A stretch of DNA of 39,822 nt from a virus (IMGVR_UViG_3300045116_000081:1-39822), one strand, 5' to 3'. Counted from the first letter of the stretch, positions 1 through 7,746 are shown. The notes: a model not told the origin generated them from the sequence alone. Numbers and translations are program-made.

Positions 1-115
1 GTGGGTCTCTGATAATGCGCGGGTCTCTGGCGATGCGCGGGTCTCTGATAATGCGCGGGTCTCTGGCGATGCGCGGGTCTCTGGCGATGCGTGGGTCTCT
101 GGCGATGCGCGGGTC
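1..115 (+). repeat. Tandem 18-bp repeats, left end
   Basis: Copies of an 18-bp unit, gcgcgggtctctggcgat and variants (gcgtgggtc..., ...gataat), run head to tail in frame with the repeat protein. They continue at 39714-39822. Bases 1-16 are identical to 39807-39822. The array is distinctly more GC-rich than the rest of the window. Copy number may be collapsed or uncertain because the assembly ends lie inside it. Confidence 0.9.
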
Positions 116-289
116 TATGGCAGAATCAAGCTCATAGGCGGTTATTTCTACCACACGAAAGAAAAATCAGAGGAAATTGAAAAGGTTGAGTTAAATGATG
201 ATTATGAAATCTTATGTAGCAAACCTGAATTAGGTGAAGATGAAAATCTTGCAAAAAAAGCAGGAACTAAGACAAAGCACAAGAGTTGA
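2..289 (+). CDS. Hexapeptide-repeat protein, C-terminal part (gene continues from 39562)
   Basis: This is the 3' portion of a gene whose start lies at the other end of the window. The frame opens at base 2 without a start codon and reads repeated hexapeptides of the form (R/W)VSGDA or RVSDNA. It then switches to a non-repetitive tail with YFYHTK and a charged, lysine-rich end before TGA. Merged through the 16-base end overlap, the whole protein is about 177 residues. Repeats with a hydrophobic residue every six positions are typical of left-handed beta-helices. Related proteins with a similar N-terminus ending in a GGWVEKE-like motif are common in phages and prophages, but their role is unknown to me. 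No enzymatic motif is visible. Confidence 0.75.
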   Translation, partial: WVSDNARVSGDARVSDNARVSGDARVSGDAWVSGDARVYGRIKLIGGYFYHTKEKSEEIEKVELNDDYEILCSKPELGEDENLAKKAGTKTKHKS

Positions 290-355
290 TTAACAAGTCA
301 AATGAATTTAAAAATAAGGCGGATGAATTATGAAAGAAAAATATGGGGTAGAAAT

Positions 356-613
356 ATGAGATATGAAAATAAGATAATTTTTCGGATGAGAAATTATAAA
401 ATAGACAAAAATTTATTGATTGAGGTTCTATCATATTTATCTCCGCGAGAACAAAAGATTATTAAGATGTATTTTGGTTTGGAAGATTATTTTTACACTT
501 TTGAAGAAATAGGTAAAGAGTTTGGCGTGACGAGAGAAAGAATAAGACAGATTTTAGATAAATCCATTGAAAAAATTAGGGAATATAAATTACGCGAACA
601 ACAATTAGACTAA
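356..613 (+). CDS. Sigma-70 region 4-like DNA-binding protein
   Basis: The 85-residue product matches region 4 of primary sigma factors. It has LSPREQ at residues 28-33, then a helix-turn-helix at about 48-67 ending in GVTRERIRQI, the recognition helix that contacts the -35 box. Regions 1 to 3, including the -10-reading region 2, are absent. This start has GGGG seven bases upstream; ATGs at 302 and 323 are in frame but have no well-spaced ribosome binding site. In phages, proteins that mimic or replace sigma region 4 can redirect host RNA polymerase, and that is a reasonable inference here given the two promoter classes in the window. It could equally be a plain activator with a sigma-4-type fold. 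Confidence 0.75.
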   Translation: MRYENKIIFRMRNYKIDKNLLIEVLSYLSPREQKIIKMYFGLEDYFYTFEEIGKEFGVTRERIRQILDKSIEKIREYKLREQQLD

Positions 614-819
614 CAATTAAGCGATGAATCCAAGAACAAATAAACAAAATCTTGGATAGAGTGTGTAACAACACCTTGCCTAAGTCTTGAGATATAAATA
701 GCCATTGTGCGTATCTTGCTAACAGCGAGAGTCTTAAAAGGAATAAGGTCAAAAGATATGGCAGAAAATCCCAACAGGTAGTTGATTGAATCAAACCATA
801 ACTTAGAACTGGAGGAACA
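614..819 (+). other. Gene-free stretch with small hairpins
   Basis: No convincing gene is seen in these 206 bases. Three possible stem-loops are present: ATCCAAG/CTTGGAT around 626-656, a GTGT/ACAC hairpin near 661-676, and CTTGCT/AGCGAG with a 3-base loop near 716-730. None is followed by a T run. It could be a structured leader for the small genes that follow, or simple spacer. Confidence 0.3.
799..816 (+). repeat. Duplicated translation-initiation leader, copy 1
   Basis: The 18-base string TAACTTAGAACTGGAGGA lies just before the start codon at 820. It recurs exactly at 980-997 before the next gene. It includes the ribosome binding site GGAGGA. Confidence 0.85.
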
Positions 820-978
820 ATGAAATTAAAATTTAATAATCGTGAGAATGCAGAGCGAGTAGCGAATATTTTACTTTTAGATGGTTATCAAGTAAAAATC
901 ACGGAAGAAAAATTTAATATTACTGAAAATAGTTGGGTAATTAAACATTGTATTATTTATGAAGAACCCAAAAAATAA
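820..978 (+). CDS. Small hypothetical protein (52 aa)
   Basis: A short open frame starts with ATG four bases after GGAGGA. It encodes a charged 52-residue protein (MKLKFNNRENAERVANILL...) with no recognised domain, Cys pattern or membrane segment. The repeated 18-base leader supports real translation. It lies between the sigma-4-like gene and a run of small presumptive regulators. Function unknown. Confidence 0.6.
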   Translation: MKLKFNNRENAERVANILLLDGYQVKITEEKFNITENSWVIKHCIIYEEPKK

Positions 979-979
979 C

Positions 980-997
980 TAACTTAGAACTGGAGGA
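980..997 (+). repeat. Duplicated translation-initiation leader, copy 2
   Basis: Exact second copy of the 18-base leader at 799-816, ending three bases before the GTG start at 1001. Confidence 0.85.
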
Positions 998-1000
998 GAA

Positions 1001-1162
1001 GTGAAAGCAGAAATAAAATGGATAATAGATGATGACCTTAAAAATGGTCTTTGGATGATAATTGACGAACGAGAAATGATGTGGGCGATAGAAGAAGACG
1101 AGGTTGAACCGATAAGAGACGCCTGCAATAAGTATTTAGCTGAATTAACAAAAGATAAGTAA
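1001..1162 (+). CDS. Small acidic hypothetical protein (53 aa)
   Basis: The GTG start lies three bases after GGAGGA in the duplicated leader. The product (MKAEIKWIIDDDLKNGLWMI...) is acidic and rich in Ile, Met and Trp, with no recognised domain. Because it shares the leader but not the protein sequence with the preceding gene, the two may be expressed at similar levels. Function unknown. Confidence 0.55.
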   Translation: MKAEIKWIIDDDLKNGLWMIIDEREMMWAIEEDEVEPIRDACNKYLAELTKDK

Positions 1163-1184
1163 TAAGGAAGGATAGAAAGAACAT

Positions 1185-1382
1185 ATGAAAAAAGAACCAA
1201 TGGTAGCATTATTTGTCAGGATACCAGAAAGCGATCATAAAGCTTTGAAGCAAATTGCAGAGTTTTATCGGTCAGAGATGAGCCCTATAATCAGACCATA
1301 CATTAAACAGGGAATTATCGCTGAGTCAAAAAAAATCACCACAATGATAGCAGACAGCCAAAAAAGTGATATAATAAAGTAA
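1185..1382 (+). CDS. Ribbon-helix-helix-like small protein
   Basis: The 65-residue protein has an N-terminal beta-strand-like segment (MVALFVRIPESDHKALKQIA) followed by two helices. This is the pattern of CopG/Arc-type ribbon-helix-helix DNA-binding proteins: a strand with alternating exposed residues, then 'ALKQIAEF' and 'MSPIIRPYIKQGI'. A purine-rich ribosome binding site lies upstream. It could be a phage transcription repressor. The assignment rests on pattern only; the strand contains few of the usual polar DNA-contacting residues. Confidence 0.5.
   Translation: MKKEPMVALFVRIPESDHKALKQIAEFYRSEMSPIIRPYIKQGIIAESKKITTMIADSQKSDIIK
1366..1375 (+). promoter_or_regulatory. Extended -10 promoter (GTGATATAAT)
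   Basis: This exact copy of GTGATATAAT contains TGnTATAAT, the extended -10 element. It sits at the 3' end of the ribbon-helix-helix-like gene and about 30 bases before the start at 1405. No TTGACA-like -35 is seen 16-18 bases upstream. It probably drives the 1405-GroES-GroEL block. Confidence 0.7.
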
Positions 1383-1404
1383 ATTAAGTAGAAAGGAAGT
1401 CAAC

Positions 1405-1716
1405 ATGGCAAAGACCATTAGAGGACTACAAACTGTCCTATTAAATCAAAAAGGGGAGAAGTACGAAGGAGACCCAACAATCAAGGATGAAGTGTTGGAA
1501 GCTCTCTTTATCACTCAAAGCGAAAAACCAGCGGACGCAATCCGCAAACAAACTAAAATAATCCCTCACTTAAATGCATCTAAGGACGCAGTTACATTTG
1601 AAGACTCTGATTATGAGATCGTCAAAGCGGCAGTCGAAAAAAATATCAAGGGATGGAGAGATGGTGTTTGGGGACAGATTCTTTTGATCATGGTAGAGAA
1701 TGTTTCAAACGAATAA
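1405..1716 (+). CDS. Hypothetical phage protein (103 aa)
   Basis: The 103-residue soluble protein begins MAKTIRGLQTVLLNQKGEKY and is preceded by GAAAGGAAG. Its middle contains 'ALFITQSEKPADAIRKQ' and it ends with an amphipathic helix rich in Trp, Gly and Val. I recognise no domain. It is the first gene after the promoter at 1366 and lies directly upstream of the GroES-like gene, so it may be co-transcribed with the chaperonin genes. Confidence 0.6.
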   Translation: MAKTIRGLQTVLLNQKGEKYEGDPTIKDEVLEALFITQSEKPADAIRKQTKIIPHLNASKDAVTFEDSDYEIVKAAVEKNIKGWRDGVWGQILLIMVENVSNE

Positions 1717-1724
1717 GGAGGAAT

Positions 1725-2051
1725 ATGATACAGCCAGATTATGGTTATGCTTTAGTTAGAGATATTAAAAAAAACAAAATAGGTGAAGTATTTATCGCCG
1801 GGGATGAAAAAAAAGAAAATGGTGTTAAGGCTGAACTTATTTGTGTCAGGCGGATTGATTCGGTAGATTGCCGGTCTTTGGAAGATAGTTTGCGTATTCT
1901 TAAGTCAGAAGAAGCAGAACAAGCGGTGGGTGAATTGGCAAGAGCAATTATCATTTACAAAAAATACGCAGATTTCAGTATACCTGGTGAGGACGAAGAC
2001 CTTAAAATCATTGATGTCAAAGATATCATCGCATATGTAAACGAAGAATAA
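1725..2051 (+). CDS. groES-like: GroES-like co-chaperonin
   Basis: The 108-residue product starts at an ATG with AAGGAGG five bases upstream. It follows the GroES pattern: an N-terminal PDYGYALVR strand (compare PLHDRVIVK), a short mobile-loop-like segment with hydrophobic tripeptide VFI after GE, a central insertion (about residues 50-75) where GroES has its roof hairpin, then AIIIYKKYADFSI and a C-terminal IIDVKDIIAYVNEE resembling the GroES ending (EKDILAIVE type). It is a few residues longer than the typical 95-97. It lies 135 bp upstream of the GroEL start, the usual groES-groEL order. Sequence identity looks low, so this rests on pattern plus context. Confidence 0.7.
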   Translation: MIQPDYGYALVRDIKKNKIGEVFIAGDEKKENGVKAELICVRRIDSVDCRSLEDSLRILKSEEAEQAVGELARAIIIYKKYADFSIPGEDEDLKIIDVKDIIAYVNEE

Positions 2052-2059
2052 GGGGGAAT

Positions 2060-2227
2060 ATGAACGGGAAAGTATCACGAAAATTGCGAGAGATGTCAAA
2101 AGGCGACAAGAAACTACACAAAATATTAAAAAAAGCATGGATCATGACTCCATGGAATGAGAAAAAGATTAAGGAGAACATTCAAAATGTCCAAAAAAAT
2201 CTTATTCGGGCAGGAAGCCAAATCTAA
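2060..2227 (+). CDS. Small basic hypothetical protein overlapping groEL start
   Basis: A 55-residue lysine- and arginine-rich protein (MNGKVSRKLREMSKGDKKL..., with a central TPWNEKKIKEN) is preceded by AGGGGG. Its last 41 bases overlap the first 41 of groEL in another frame, suggesting translational coupling. No domain is recognised. The GroEL ribosome binding site AAGGAG lies inside this gene. Confidence 0.55.
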   Translation: MNGKVSRKLREMSKGDKKLHKILKKAWIMTPWNEKKIKENIQNVQKNLIRAGSQI

Positions 2228-3821
2228 GTTAATGGATGGTATTAAGAAAGTATCAGATGCAGTTGGTAGCACTCTGGGACCTAAAGCGAACAACGTCGCC
2301 ATTGATCGGGCGTGGGGTTCGCCTTTAGTATTACATGATGGTGTAAGTGTTGCCAAAGAGATTGATTTAGAAGACCAGTTTGAGAATATGGGAGCTCAAC
2401 TCATCAAAGAAGCGGCTCAAAAAACCAACGATATGGCAGGAGACGGGACTACAACGGCTACATTATTGACAGCAGGTATAGTGGCTATGGCACTTAAAAA
2501 CATCGCAGCTGGTGCCAATGCCATGCTCTTAAGAAAAGGGATAGAGATTGCAGTGGATGATTTAGTAGACATGTTGGATTCATTTGCACAGCCAGTCGAT
2601 ACTCAAGATAAAATAAAAAGCGTTGCTGTTATCAGTGCCCAGGATGAAAAGATTGGCACTCTTATTTCTAACGCAATCGAAAAATTAGGCAAAGAGAGCA
2701 TCATTGTCGTGGAAGAAAGTGGAGAGACAGATATCACCATCGACTATAAAGAGGGCATGAACTTCGACAAGGGGTTTATTAGCCCTTATTTTATTACTAA
2801 TCCCGAGCTTGGAGAGTCGGCATTGGAAGAGCCTATGATAGTGGTTACAGATACTAAGATCACGACTGTACCTCAATTTGCGTCTTTTATGCAAAATATC
2901 ACAGCATTAAATAATGGGGCGGTGCCAAAATCAATATTCCTTATTGTGGGAGAGCTATCAGGTAACCCATTAGCCAGTTTTGTAGTGAATAAGGTCAAGG
3001 GTGTGTTTAATGTTTGTGCAGTTCAGGCACCAAATTTTGGAGACAAACAAAAAGAGATATTAGAGGATATAGTAGCGGTCACTGGTGGGACATTCATTAG
3101 CGAAGCAAAGGGATTGAGTATAGATAAAATGACCCTTGAAGACTTCGGTAAAGCTAAAAGAATCATTGTGACTAAAGACGGCACTACAATTGTTGACGGT
3201 GGAGGAGACAAAAAAAGGATAGATTCAAGGATCAAAGAGTTAAAAAACCAATTAAGAAGTTGCGAAAACGAGTTTGAAAGAGAGAAACTGGAAGAGCGTT
3301 TGGCTAAATTAACCAGTGGTATTGCAGTCATCAATGTCGGAGCAAATTCAGAGATGGAAATGAAAGAAAAAAAAGAACGATGCATCGACGCAATAAATGC
3401 CACCAAAGCAGCCATTTCAGATGGAGTAGTACCTGGTGGTGAGACGGCTCTATTAAGAGCGGCTTATAACCTCAATGAAAAAAATATCGATCTGATTAGT
3501 GATGTGGCTTTGGGATACAAAATGGTTTTATCTGCCTGTGGATATCCTTTCGAGGTGTTGATGGATAACTCAGGATTCAATGATGGTCAGATGAGAGAAA
3601 AACTTATCACGGCTTGGGAATACGATGATAAATCGAACATCGGTGTAGATGTGATGGATGGTATGCTCAAAAATATGGTTGAGGCAGGTATCATTGACCC
3701 AGTAAAAGTAACCAAATCAGCACTTAGAAATGCCGCCAGCACAGCAATTATGGTATTTACAACCAATACTTTAATAAGCGAGGTCAAAGAAAAGAAAGAA
3801 AGCGATGGATTTGTCGGATAG
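2187..3821 (+). CDS. groL: Phage-encoded chaperonin GroEL (Cpn60)
   Basis: The 544-residue product aligns in pattern over the whole of bacterial GroEL (548 in E. coli). The equatorial domain has GPK at 31-33, the DGVSVAKE loop with D51, and GDGTTT at 85-90, the ATP-binding signature including the D87 equivalent. The apical domain has PYFITNPE and a NFGD segment. The D398-equivalent aspartate lies near residue 400, GVVPGGE at 413-419, and the ATP-contacting Asp of GIIDPVKVTKSAL near 504. All key ATPase residues are present, so it should be active. The usual Gly-Gly-Met tail is missing (it ends in SDGFVG). The start at 2187 has AAGGAG upstream; an in-frame ATG at 2157 lacks one. It presumably forms a ring with the GroES-like partner encoded upstream and folds capsid or other virion proteins. 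Confidence 0.97.
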   Translation: MSKKILFGQEAKSKLMDGIKKVSDAVGSTLGPKANNVAIDRAWGSPLVLHDGVSVAKEIDLEDQFENMGAQLIKEAAQKTNDMAGDGTTTATLLTAGIVAMALKNIAAGANAMLLRKGIEIAVDDLVDMLDSFAQPVDTQDKIKSVAVISAQDEKIGTLISNAIEKLGKESIIVVEESGETDITIDYKEGMNFDKGFISPYFITNPELGESALEEPMIVVTDTKITTVPQFASFMQNITALNNGAVPKSIFLIVGELSGNPLASFVVNKVKGVFNVCAVQAPNFGDKQKEILEDIVAVTGGTFISEAKGLSIDKMTLEDFGKAKRIIVTKDGTTIVDGGGDKKRIDSRIKELKNQLRSCENEFEREKLEERLAKLTSGIAVINVGANSEMEMKEKKERCIDAINATKAAISDGVVPGGETALLRAAYNLNEKNIDLISDVALGYKMVLSACGYPFEVLMDNSGFNDGQMREKLITAWEYDDKSNIGVDVMDGMLKNMVEAGIIDPVKVTKSALRNAASTAIMVFTTNTLISEVKEKKESDGFVG

Positions 3822-3829
3822 GAGACTGA

Positions 3830-4081
3830 ATGATAACTTTCGCACTTAGTTTTCTGGCAGGGGTTATCGTGGCGTTTGTATCATTAGCGTTCGGATATAG
3901 GTATGGATTAAGGGCGGGAATTAGAGAATCAAGCAATCAGGAATACACATTTCAGAAAGCAACTATGGTGAAGAAACCCAAAAAAACACCTGATTCTGGT
4001 CCTATCAAACCACTAACACACATAGAGAGATTAGCAGAGGATGACCCAGAAATAAGACGATTTAAGGAGCTAGTCAAATGA
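3830..4081 (+). CDS. Small single-pass membrane protein
   Basis: The 83-residue product starts with a strongly hydrophobic segment (residues 2-24, ITFALSFLAGVIVAFVSLAF), then YRYGLRAG and a charged, soluble tail. This predicts an N-terminal membrane anchor with a cytoplasmic domain. A GGAG site lies upstream, and its end overlaps the next start as ATGA. Function unknown; a role in membrane-linked assembly or superinfection exclusion is possible but unsupported. Confidence 0.6.
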   Translation: MITFALSFLAGVIVAFVSLAFGYRYGLRAGIRESSNQEYTFQKATMVKKPKKTPDSGPIKPLTHIERLAEDDPEIRRFKELVK

Positions 4082-4398
4082 TATGTGGTAATTGTGGGAA
4101 GCAATCAAGCCGAATCAAAATCCTTAGCGACGGAACAGAGTATTGCAGCCACTGTGGTGGATTCTCTGAGGCAGGCGGTCCCAGGGTAGACGGAGTTTTA
4201 ACAAGAAATAGATTTAGTATTAAAAGCGATATGGATAAGCATGCAGTTGATACCATTCCACCGCACATTTACGACAAAGCAAGCAAAAAGCCAGTATTAA
4301 ACCCTGATTTTGCTAGGAATTACCCAGAAAAATTAGGAGATTATTTTTCGCCAAAAGAAATAAAAAAAGCAGGATTTAAGCCAAAAAAGAAAGGCTAA
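4078..4398 (+). CDS. Zinc-ribbon protein
   Basis: The 106-residue product has an N-terminal zinc-ribbon pattern, CGNCGK then YCSHCGG (two CxxC knuckles within residues 3-27). A soluble lysine-rich region follows, with a C-terminal YFSPKEIKKAGFKPKKKG tail. Zinc ribbons of this kind usually bind nucleic acid or partner proteins. The start overlaps the preceding stop by four bases. Precise function unknown. Confidence 0.6.
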   Translation: MICGNCGKQSSRIKILSDGTEYCSHCGGFSEAGGPRVDGVLTRNRFSIKSDMDKHAVDTIPPHIYDKASKKPVLNPDFARNYPEKLGDYFSPKEIKKAGFKPKKKG

Positions 4399-4399
4399 C

Positions 4400-4561
4400 A
4401 TGAAGTATCTGGATTTTTTAGCAAAACACTATGACGACTTGGAGAATCAAATTCATTCATTCGCTGTTGATAGCATCATTATTGAAGATCAATTAAAAAA
4501 CAGCACAGATGCCAAAAAGATTGAGGACATGACCAAAGCATTGCAAATGATAGAATTATAA
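4400..4561 (+). CDS. Small hypothetical protein (53 aa)
   Basis: A 53-residue acidic helical protein (MKYLDFLAKHYDDLENQIHS...) begins directly after the previous stop, with AGAAAGG as possible ribosome binding site. No domain recognised. Its tight spacing within the operon supports it as real. Confidence 0.5.
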   Translation: MKYLDFLAKHYDDLENQIHSFAVDSIIIEDQLKNSTDAKKIEDMTKALQMIEL

Positions 4562-4613
4562 GCGGGTGGAACTAAAGTCAGAATGAACTATGTTATGAAG
4601 GAGATGCATAAAG

Positions 4614-5864
4614 ATGGATAGGTTAAAATGGACTACTGTTAAACGTAAAATAAAAGACTTGATTCCTTATGAATTCAACCCCAGACAGATGACCAACGAG
4701 CAGGTGGAAAGCTTAAAGGAATCACTAAACAAATTTGATTTGGTAGAGATACCAGCCATTGATGTAGATAATAAGATTATCGCAGGTCACCAAAGACTAA
4801 AGATTATGATGATGCTAAATCGTGAGGATGAAGAAATAGATGTCAGGATTCCAAACAGGAAGCTAACAGACGATGAGTTTCGGGAGTATAATATCAGGTC
4901 AAACAAAAATACCGCTGATTGGGATCTGGATATGCTTTCAGCAAATTTTGAGTTTGAGGAACTGACATCATGGGGCTTTCAACCATCAGAGGTGGAAAAG
5001 CTGTTTGATATTGTATCAGAGGATGAATTCAACACTGAGGAAGAAATTTCGAAGATAACCAACCCCATTTCAAAAACAGGAGATATCTACAAGTTGGGAA
5101 ACCACAGGCTCATGTGCGGTGATTCAACTAAATCTGATGATATACATAAATTACTAGATGGAGTAACAGCAAAGATGATATTTACTTCACCGCCATATAA
5201 TATGGCTGGTGGTCTATACAAGAATTATCAAGATAACCTACAGAGTGAAGAATTTATAGAATTTAATATTAAGGTTATAGGAGAATACATTAAATACCTA
5301 AAAGGATACATATTTTGGAACTTAAGCTACAATAAAAATGCCAGGTCCGAATTTATTGACATATTTTATTTACTAGTTAGACAGTTAGGAACCAAATTCT
5401 TGGAGTTAATAGTTTGGGATAAGGGTCATGGTATGCCAGTGACAAGTAAAGATATGCTAACAAGAAGTTATGAAGATATTTTAGTAGTAACAAACGATGA
5501 TAACATTTCGCAAGAATTAGATTTGTTTTATTGCGGGACTACTGAGAGTCGTGCTTACTTTAATAAAAAAACACAAAAAGCGCTCACGAACTATTGGAGA
5601 ATAACCACTGATAAGACTCAATTAAAAGACATAAAAGCATGTTATCCTCTAAAACTACCTGAAAAAGCGATGAGGATTATGACTGAAGTGGGAGATATAA
5701 TTATTGATCCGTTTGGAGGATCTGGATCAACATTGATAGCGGCTGAACAGTTGGGAAGAGTTTGCTACACCATGGAATTAGACGAATCATATTGTGACAT
5801 TATAGTTAAGAGATGGGAACGATTCACTGGCGAAAAAGCGGAGGTGATGAATGAAGGAAATTAG
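4614..5864 (+). CDS. ParB-domain DNA methyltransferase (N4/N6, beta class)
   Basis: This 416-residue fusion starts with a ParB/Srx-like domain (about 8-100) carrying GHQRL at 58-62. An S-adenosylmethionine-dependent methyltransferase follows. Catalytic motif IV TSPPY at 191-195 precedes the cofactor motif DPFGGSGST at 365-373, the order of the beta class. TSPPY/SPPY indicates transfer to an exocyclic amino group (N6-adenine or N4-cytosine). Such ParB-MTase fusions are often found just before terminase genes in phages, as here, and probably protect phage DNA from host restriction or mark it. Target sequence cannot be read from the gene. The 5' part may help bind DNA. Confidence 0.9.
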   Translation: MDRLKWTTVKRKIKDLIPYEFNPRQMTNEQVESLKESLNKFDLVEIPAIDVDNKIIAGHQRLKIMMMLNREDEEIDVRIPNRKLTDDEFREYNIRSNKNTADWDLDMLSANFEFEELTSWGFQPSEVEKLFDIVSEDEFNTEEEISKITNPISKTGDIYKLGNHRLMCGDSTKSDDIHKLLDGVTAKMIFTSPPYNMAGGLYKNYQDNLQSEEFIEFNIKVIGEYIKYLKGYIFWNLSYNKNARSEFIDIFYLLVRQLGTKFLELIVWDKGHGMPVTSKDMLTRSYEDILVVTNDDNISQELDLFYCGTTESRAYFNKKTQKALTNYWRITTDKTQLKDIKACYPLKLPEKAMRIMTEVGDIIIDPFGGSGSTLIAAEQLGRVCYTMELDESYCDIIVKRWERFTGEKAEVMNEGN

Positions 5865-5884
5865 GTTACAAATAAGGAGGGAAT

Positions 5885-6289
5885 ATCAAATATAATACTG
5901 AAGCAGTCCAAGCATATCTAGACAATGACGTTAAGAAGCTGGATGGATACACCGCAAAAAGAGAACCAGTCATAGTTTTGTTAGGTCATATTCAAAATGG
6001 TCACTTTTATGACACCGCTTGCTCTCTAGCACGAATAGATTACTCGACATTCAAAGAGTGGAAACAGAAGAAATCCGCTTTTTCCGCCGCCGTGGACATT
6101 GCAAATGCAAGGTCATTAGACGAAGCAAGAAGAAAAATAAAAGAACTGTCAAATGATCGCAGGGATTGGCGTGGTTGGGCTCACTTGGCGGCTATTAAAG
6201 ACAAGAGGTACCAAGAGCGTCAAGAGTTGGAAGTTGAAGGTAAAGTAGAGGGAGTGATTATTTATCGACCAGAGAAAAGGAAGGACTAA
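5885..6289 (+). CDS. terS: Terminase small subunit (probable), non-AUG start
   Basis: This gene sits between the methyltransferase and the large terminase. The part from 5978 onward contains a helix-turn-helix-like stretch (ACSLARIDYSTFKEWKQK) followed by a long charged helix and a short beta-rich tail (VEGVIIYRPE), as in small terminases that bind DNA and activate the large subunit. The frame is open back to 5876, and strong AAGGAGG at 5874-5880 lies just before ATC AAA TAT AAT, so translation may begin at ATC 5885 (134 aa). The nearest conventional alternative is TTG 5978 (103 aa), which has no ribosome binding site. No ATG exists in the upstream part of the frame. Confidence 0.65.
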   Translation: MKYNTEAVQAYLDNDVKKLDGYTAKREPVIVLLGHIQNGHFYDTACSLARIDYSTFKEWKQKKSAFSAAVDIANARSLDEARRKIKELSNDRRDWRGWAHLAAIKDKRYQERQELEVEGKVEGVIIYRPEKRKD

Positions 6290-6290
6290 T

Positions 6291-7733
6291 GTGGAAGAGT
6301 GGCGACCTCATCCTGGACCTCAAGAAGAAGCCTTAACACGAAATGAGTTCGAAATACTTTATGGTGGAGCCAGGGGAGGTGGTAAAACTGATGCAGGTTT
6401 AGTTTGGCTTACAGAACTTGTTGGAAATCCTCGTTATCGGGCTTTAGTTATTCGTAGAAATGCTGACGACTTATCTGACTGGATCGACAGGGCAAGACGC
6501 ATGTACTCAGTAATAGGGGCTCAAATTGCTTACAGACCTCCCATTATCAAGTTTCCATCGGGTGCTACAATTAAAACAGGTCACTTAAAAGATGAGAACG
6601 CTTACGGGAAATACCAAGGTCACGAGTATCACCGTATTTTGATTGAGGAGCTGACTCAAATACCAAGCGAAAAAATGTATCTTCAGCTTATCGCTTCATG
6701 TCGTTCAACAATCAAGGAATTAGTGCCTCAAATATTTTTAACCACTAACCCTGGAGGCGTTGGTCACGGATGGGTAAAAAGAAGATTTGTGGATGTAGCA
6801 GAGCCAGGGAATGTTTTTATCGACCCAGATACAGGGAGAAGCAGAATATTTATTCCAGCTAAAATTGACGACAATCCACATTTGATTTCAAACGACCCTG
6901 GCTACATAAAAATGCTTGATGGGTTAAAAAAGACAGACGAGCAATTGTGGAAGGCATGGAGATTGGGCAGTTGGGAAGTATTCATTGGTCAGGTATTTAC
7001 AGAATTTAGATATGATATTCATGTCACAGATAGATTTGGCATTGATCTAAATAATTGCATTAAGATTATCAGCTTTGACTGGGGATATCGTGATCCAGGG
7101 TGTGCAACATGGATTGCATTGTCACCCGAGAATAAGTATGGTGTCCATCACGCTTTTGTTTACAGGGAACTTTATCAAAATCAAAAGACACCAGAAAAGT
7201 GGGCGGAAGAAATATCAATATTCACCAAACTGGAAGATACAAAGTTTATGGTTTTGCCACATGACTGTTTTAGTGAAGCAAAGGGATCTAGAACGATTGC
7301 CAGCACTTTCGCACAAAAATTAAAAACGAGAATCATTATGGGGAACACCTTAGCCAAGAATGCAAGAATTAATAGGGCGGCTATAACTCACCAGTTTTTA
7401 AGTGAATCGTCCGATGGTTTTCCTTATGTGCAGGTTCATCCTAAATGTTTGAATCTTATCAGGACATTGCCAGAACTGGTATATGACGATACAAATGTGG
7501 AGGATGTGGACACCGATGGGGAAGATCACGCCTATGACGCATTAAGTTTGGGACTTATGACCTTGACGGAAAAATTCAAACTTGATTCTGGTCCTGTTAA
7601 AGCCAGGTCTGCACGCATTGTAACCAGACCAATTATTACGACAAAGCAAGGCGACTATATGGGACAAGACTTTTGGGAAAAAATAAAGGAGGATTTGGTC
7701 AGTAAAAAAGGCGGCAATGTAGAGTTCAAATGA
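6291..7733 (+). CDS. terL: Terminase large subunit
   Basis: The 480-residue DNA-packaging motor starts with GTG one base after the previous stop. The ATPase has Walker A GGARGGGKT at 25-33, Walker B ILIEEL at 116-121 with its catalytic glutamates, and the coupling motif TTNPGG near 150. The RNase H-like nuclease begins with ISFDWGYRDPG and ends with a DHAYDAL motif, giving acidic metal ligands. Length is normal for the family. It cuts concatemeric DNA and pumps it into the prohead through the portal encoded downstream. Confidence 0.95.
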   Translation: MEEWRPHPGPQEEALTRNEFEILYGGARGGGKTDAGLVWLTELVGNPRYRALVIRRNADDLSDWIDRARRMYSVIGAQIAYRPPIIKFPSGATIKTGHLKDENAYGKYQGHEYHRILIEELTQIPSEKMYLQLIASCRSTIKELVPQIFLTTNPGGVGHGWVKRRFVDVAEPGNVFIDPDTGRSRIFIPAKIDDNPHLISNDPGYIKMLDGLKKTDEQLWKAWRLGSWEVFIGQVFTEFRYDIHVTDRFGIDLNNCIKIISFDWGYRDPGCATWIALSPENKYGVHHAFVYRELYQNQKTPEKWAEEISIFTKLEDTKFMVLPHDCFSEAKGSRTIASTFAQKLKTRIIMGNTLAKNARINRAAITHQFLSESSDGFPYVQVHPKCLNLIRTLPELVYDDTNVEDVDTDGEDHAYDALSLGLMTLTEKFKLDSGPVKARSARIVTRPIITTKQGDYMGQDFWEKIKEDLVSKKGGNVEFK

Positions 7734-7736
7734 AAA

Positions 7737-7746
7737 GTGATATAAT
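7737..7746 (+). promoter_or_regulatory. Extended -10 promoter (GTGATATAAT)
   Basis: Exact copy of the 10-base element, overlapping the end of terL. The expected start of transcription (about 7753) coincides with the ATG of the next gene, so that gene would have a leaderless message. No -35 is visible. Confidence 0.65.

Noticed and set aside
1-115. Tandem repeats resembling a CRISPR array
   Set aside because: Units are contiguous 18-mers with no spacers and encode in-frame hexapeptides with a proper protein head and tail.
576-794. Minus-strand 72-residue frame
   Set aside because: No ribosome site and low-complexity hydrophobic sequence; the stretch is better seen as a leader with small hairpins.
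2157-2186. Ten-residue extension of GroEL
   Set aside because: Not part of the family and lacking a ribosome site; AAGGAG precedes 2187.
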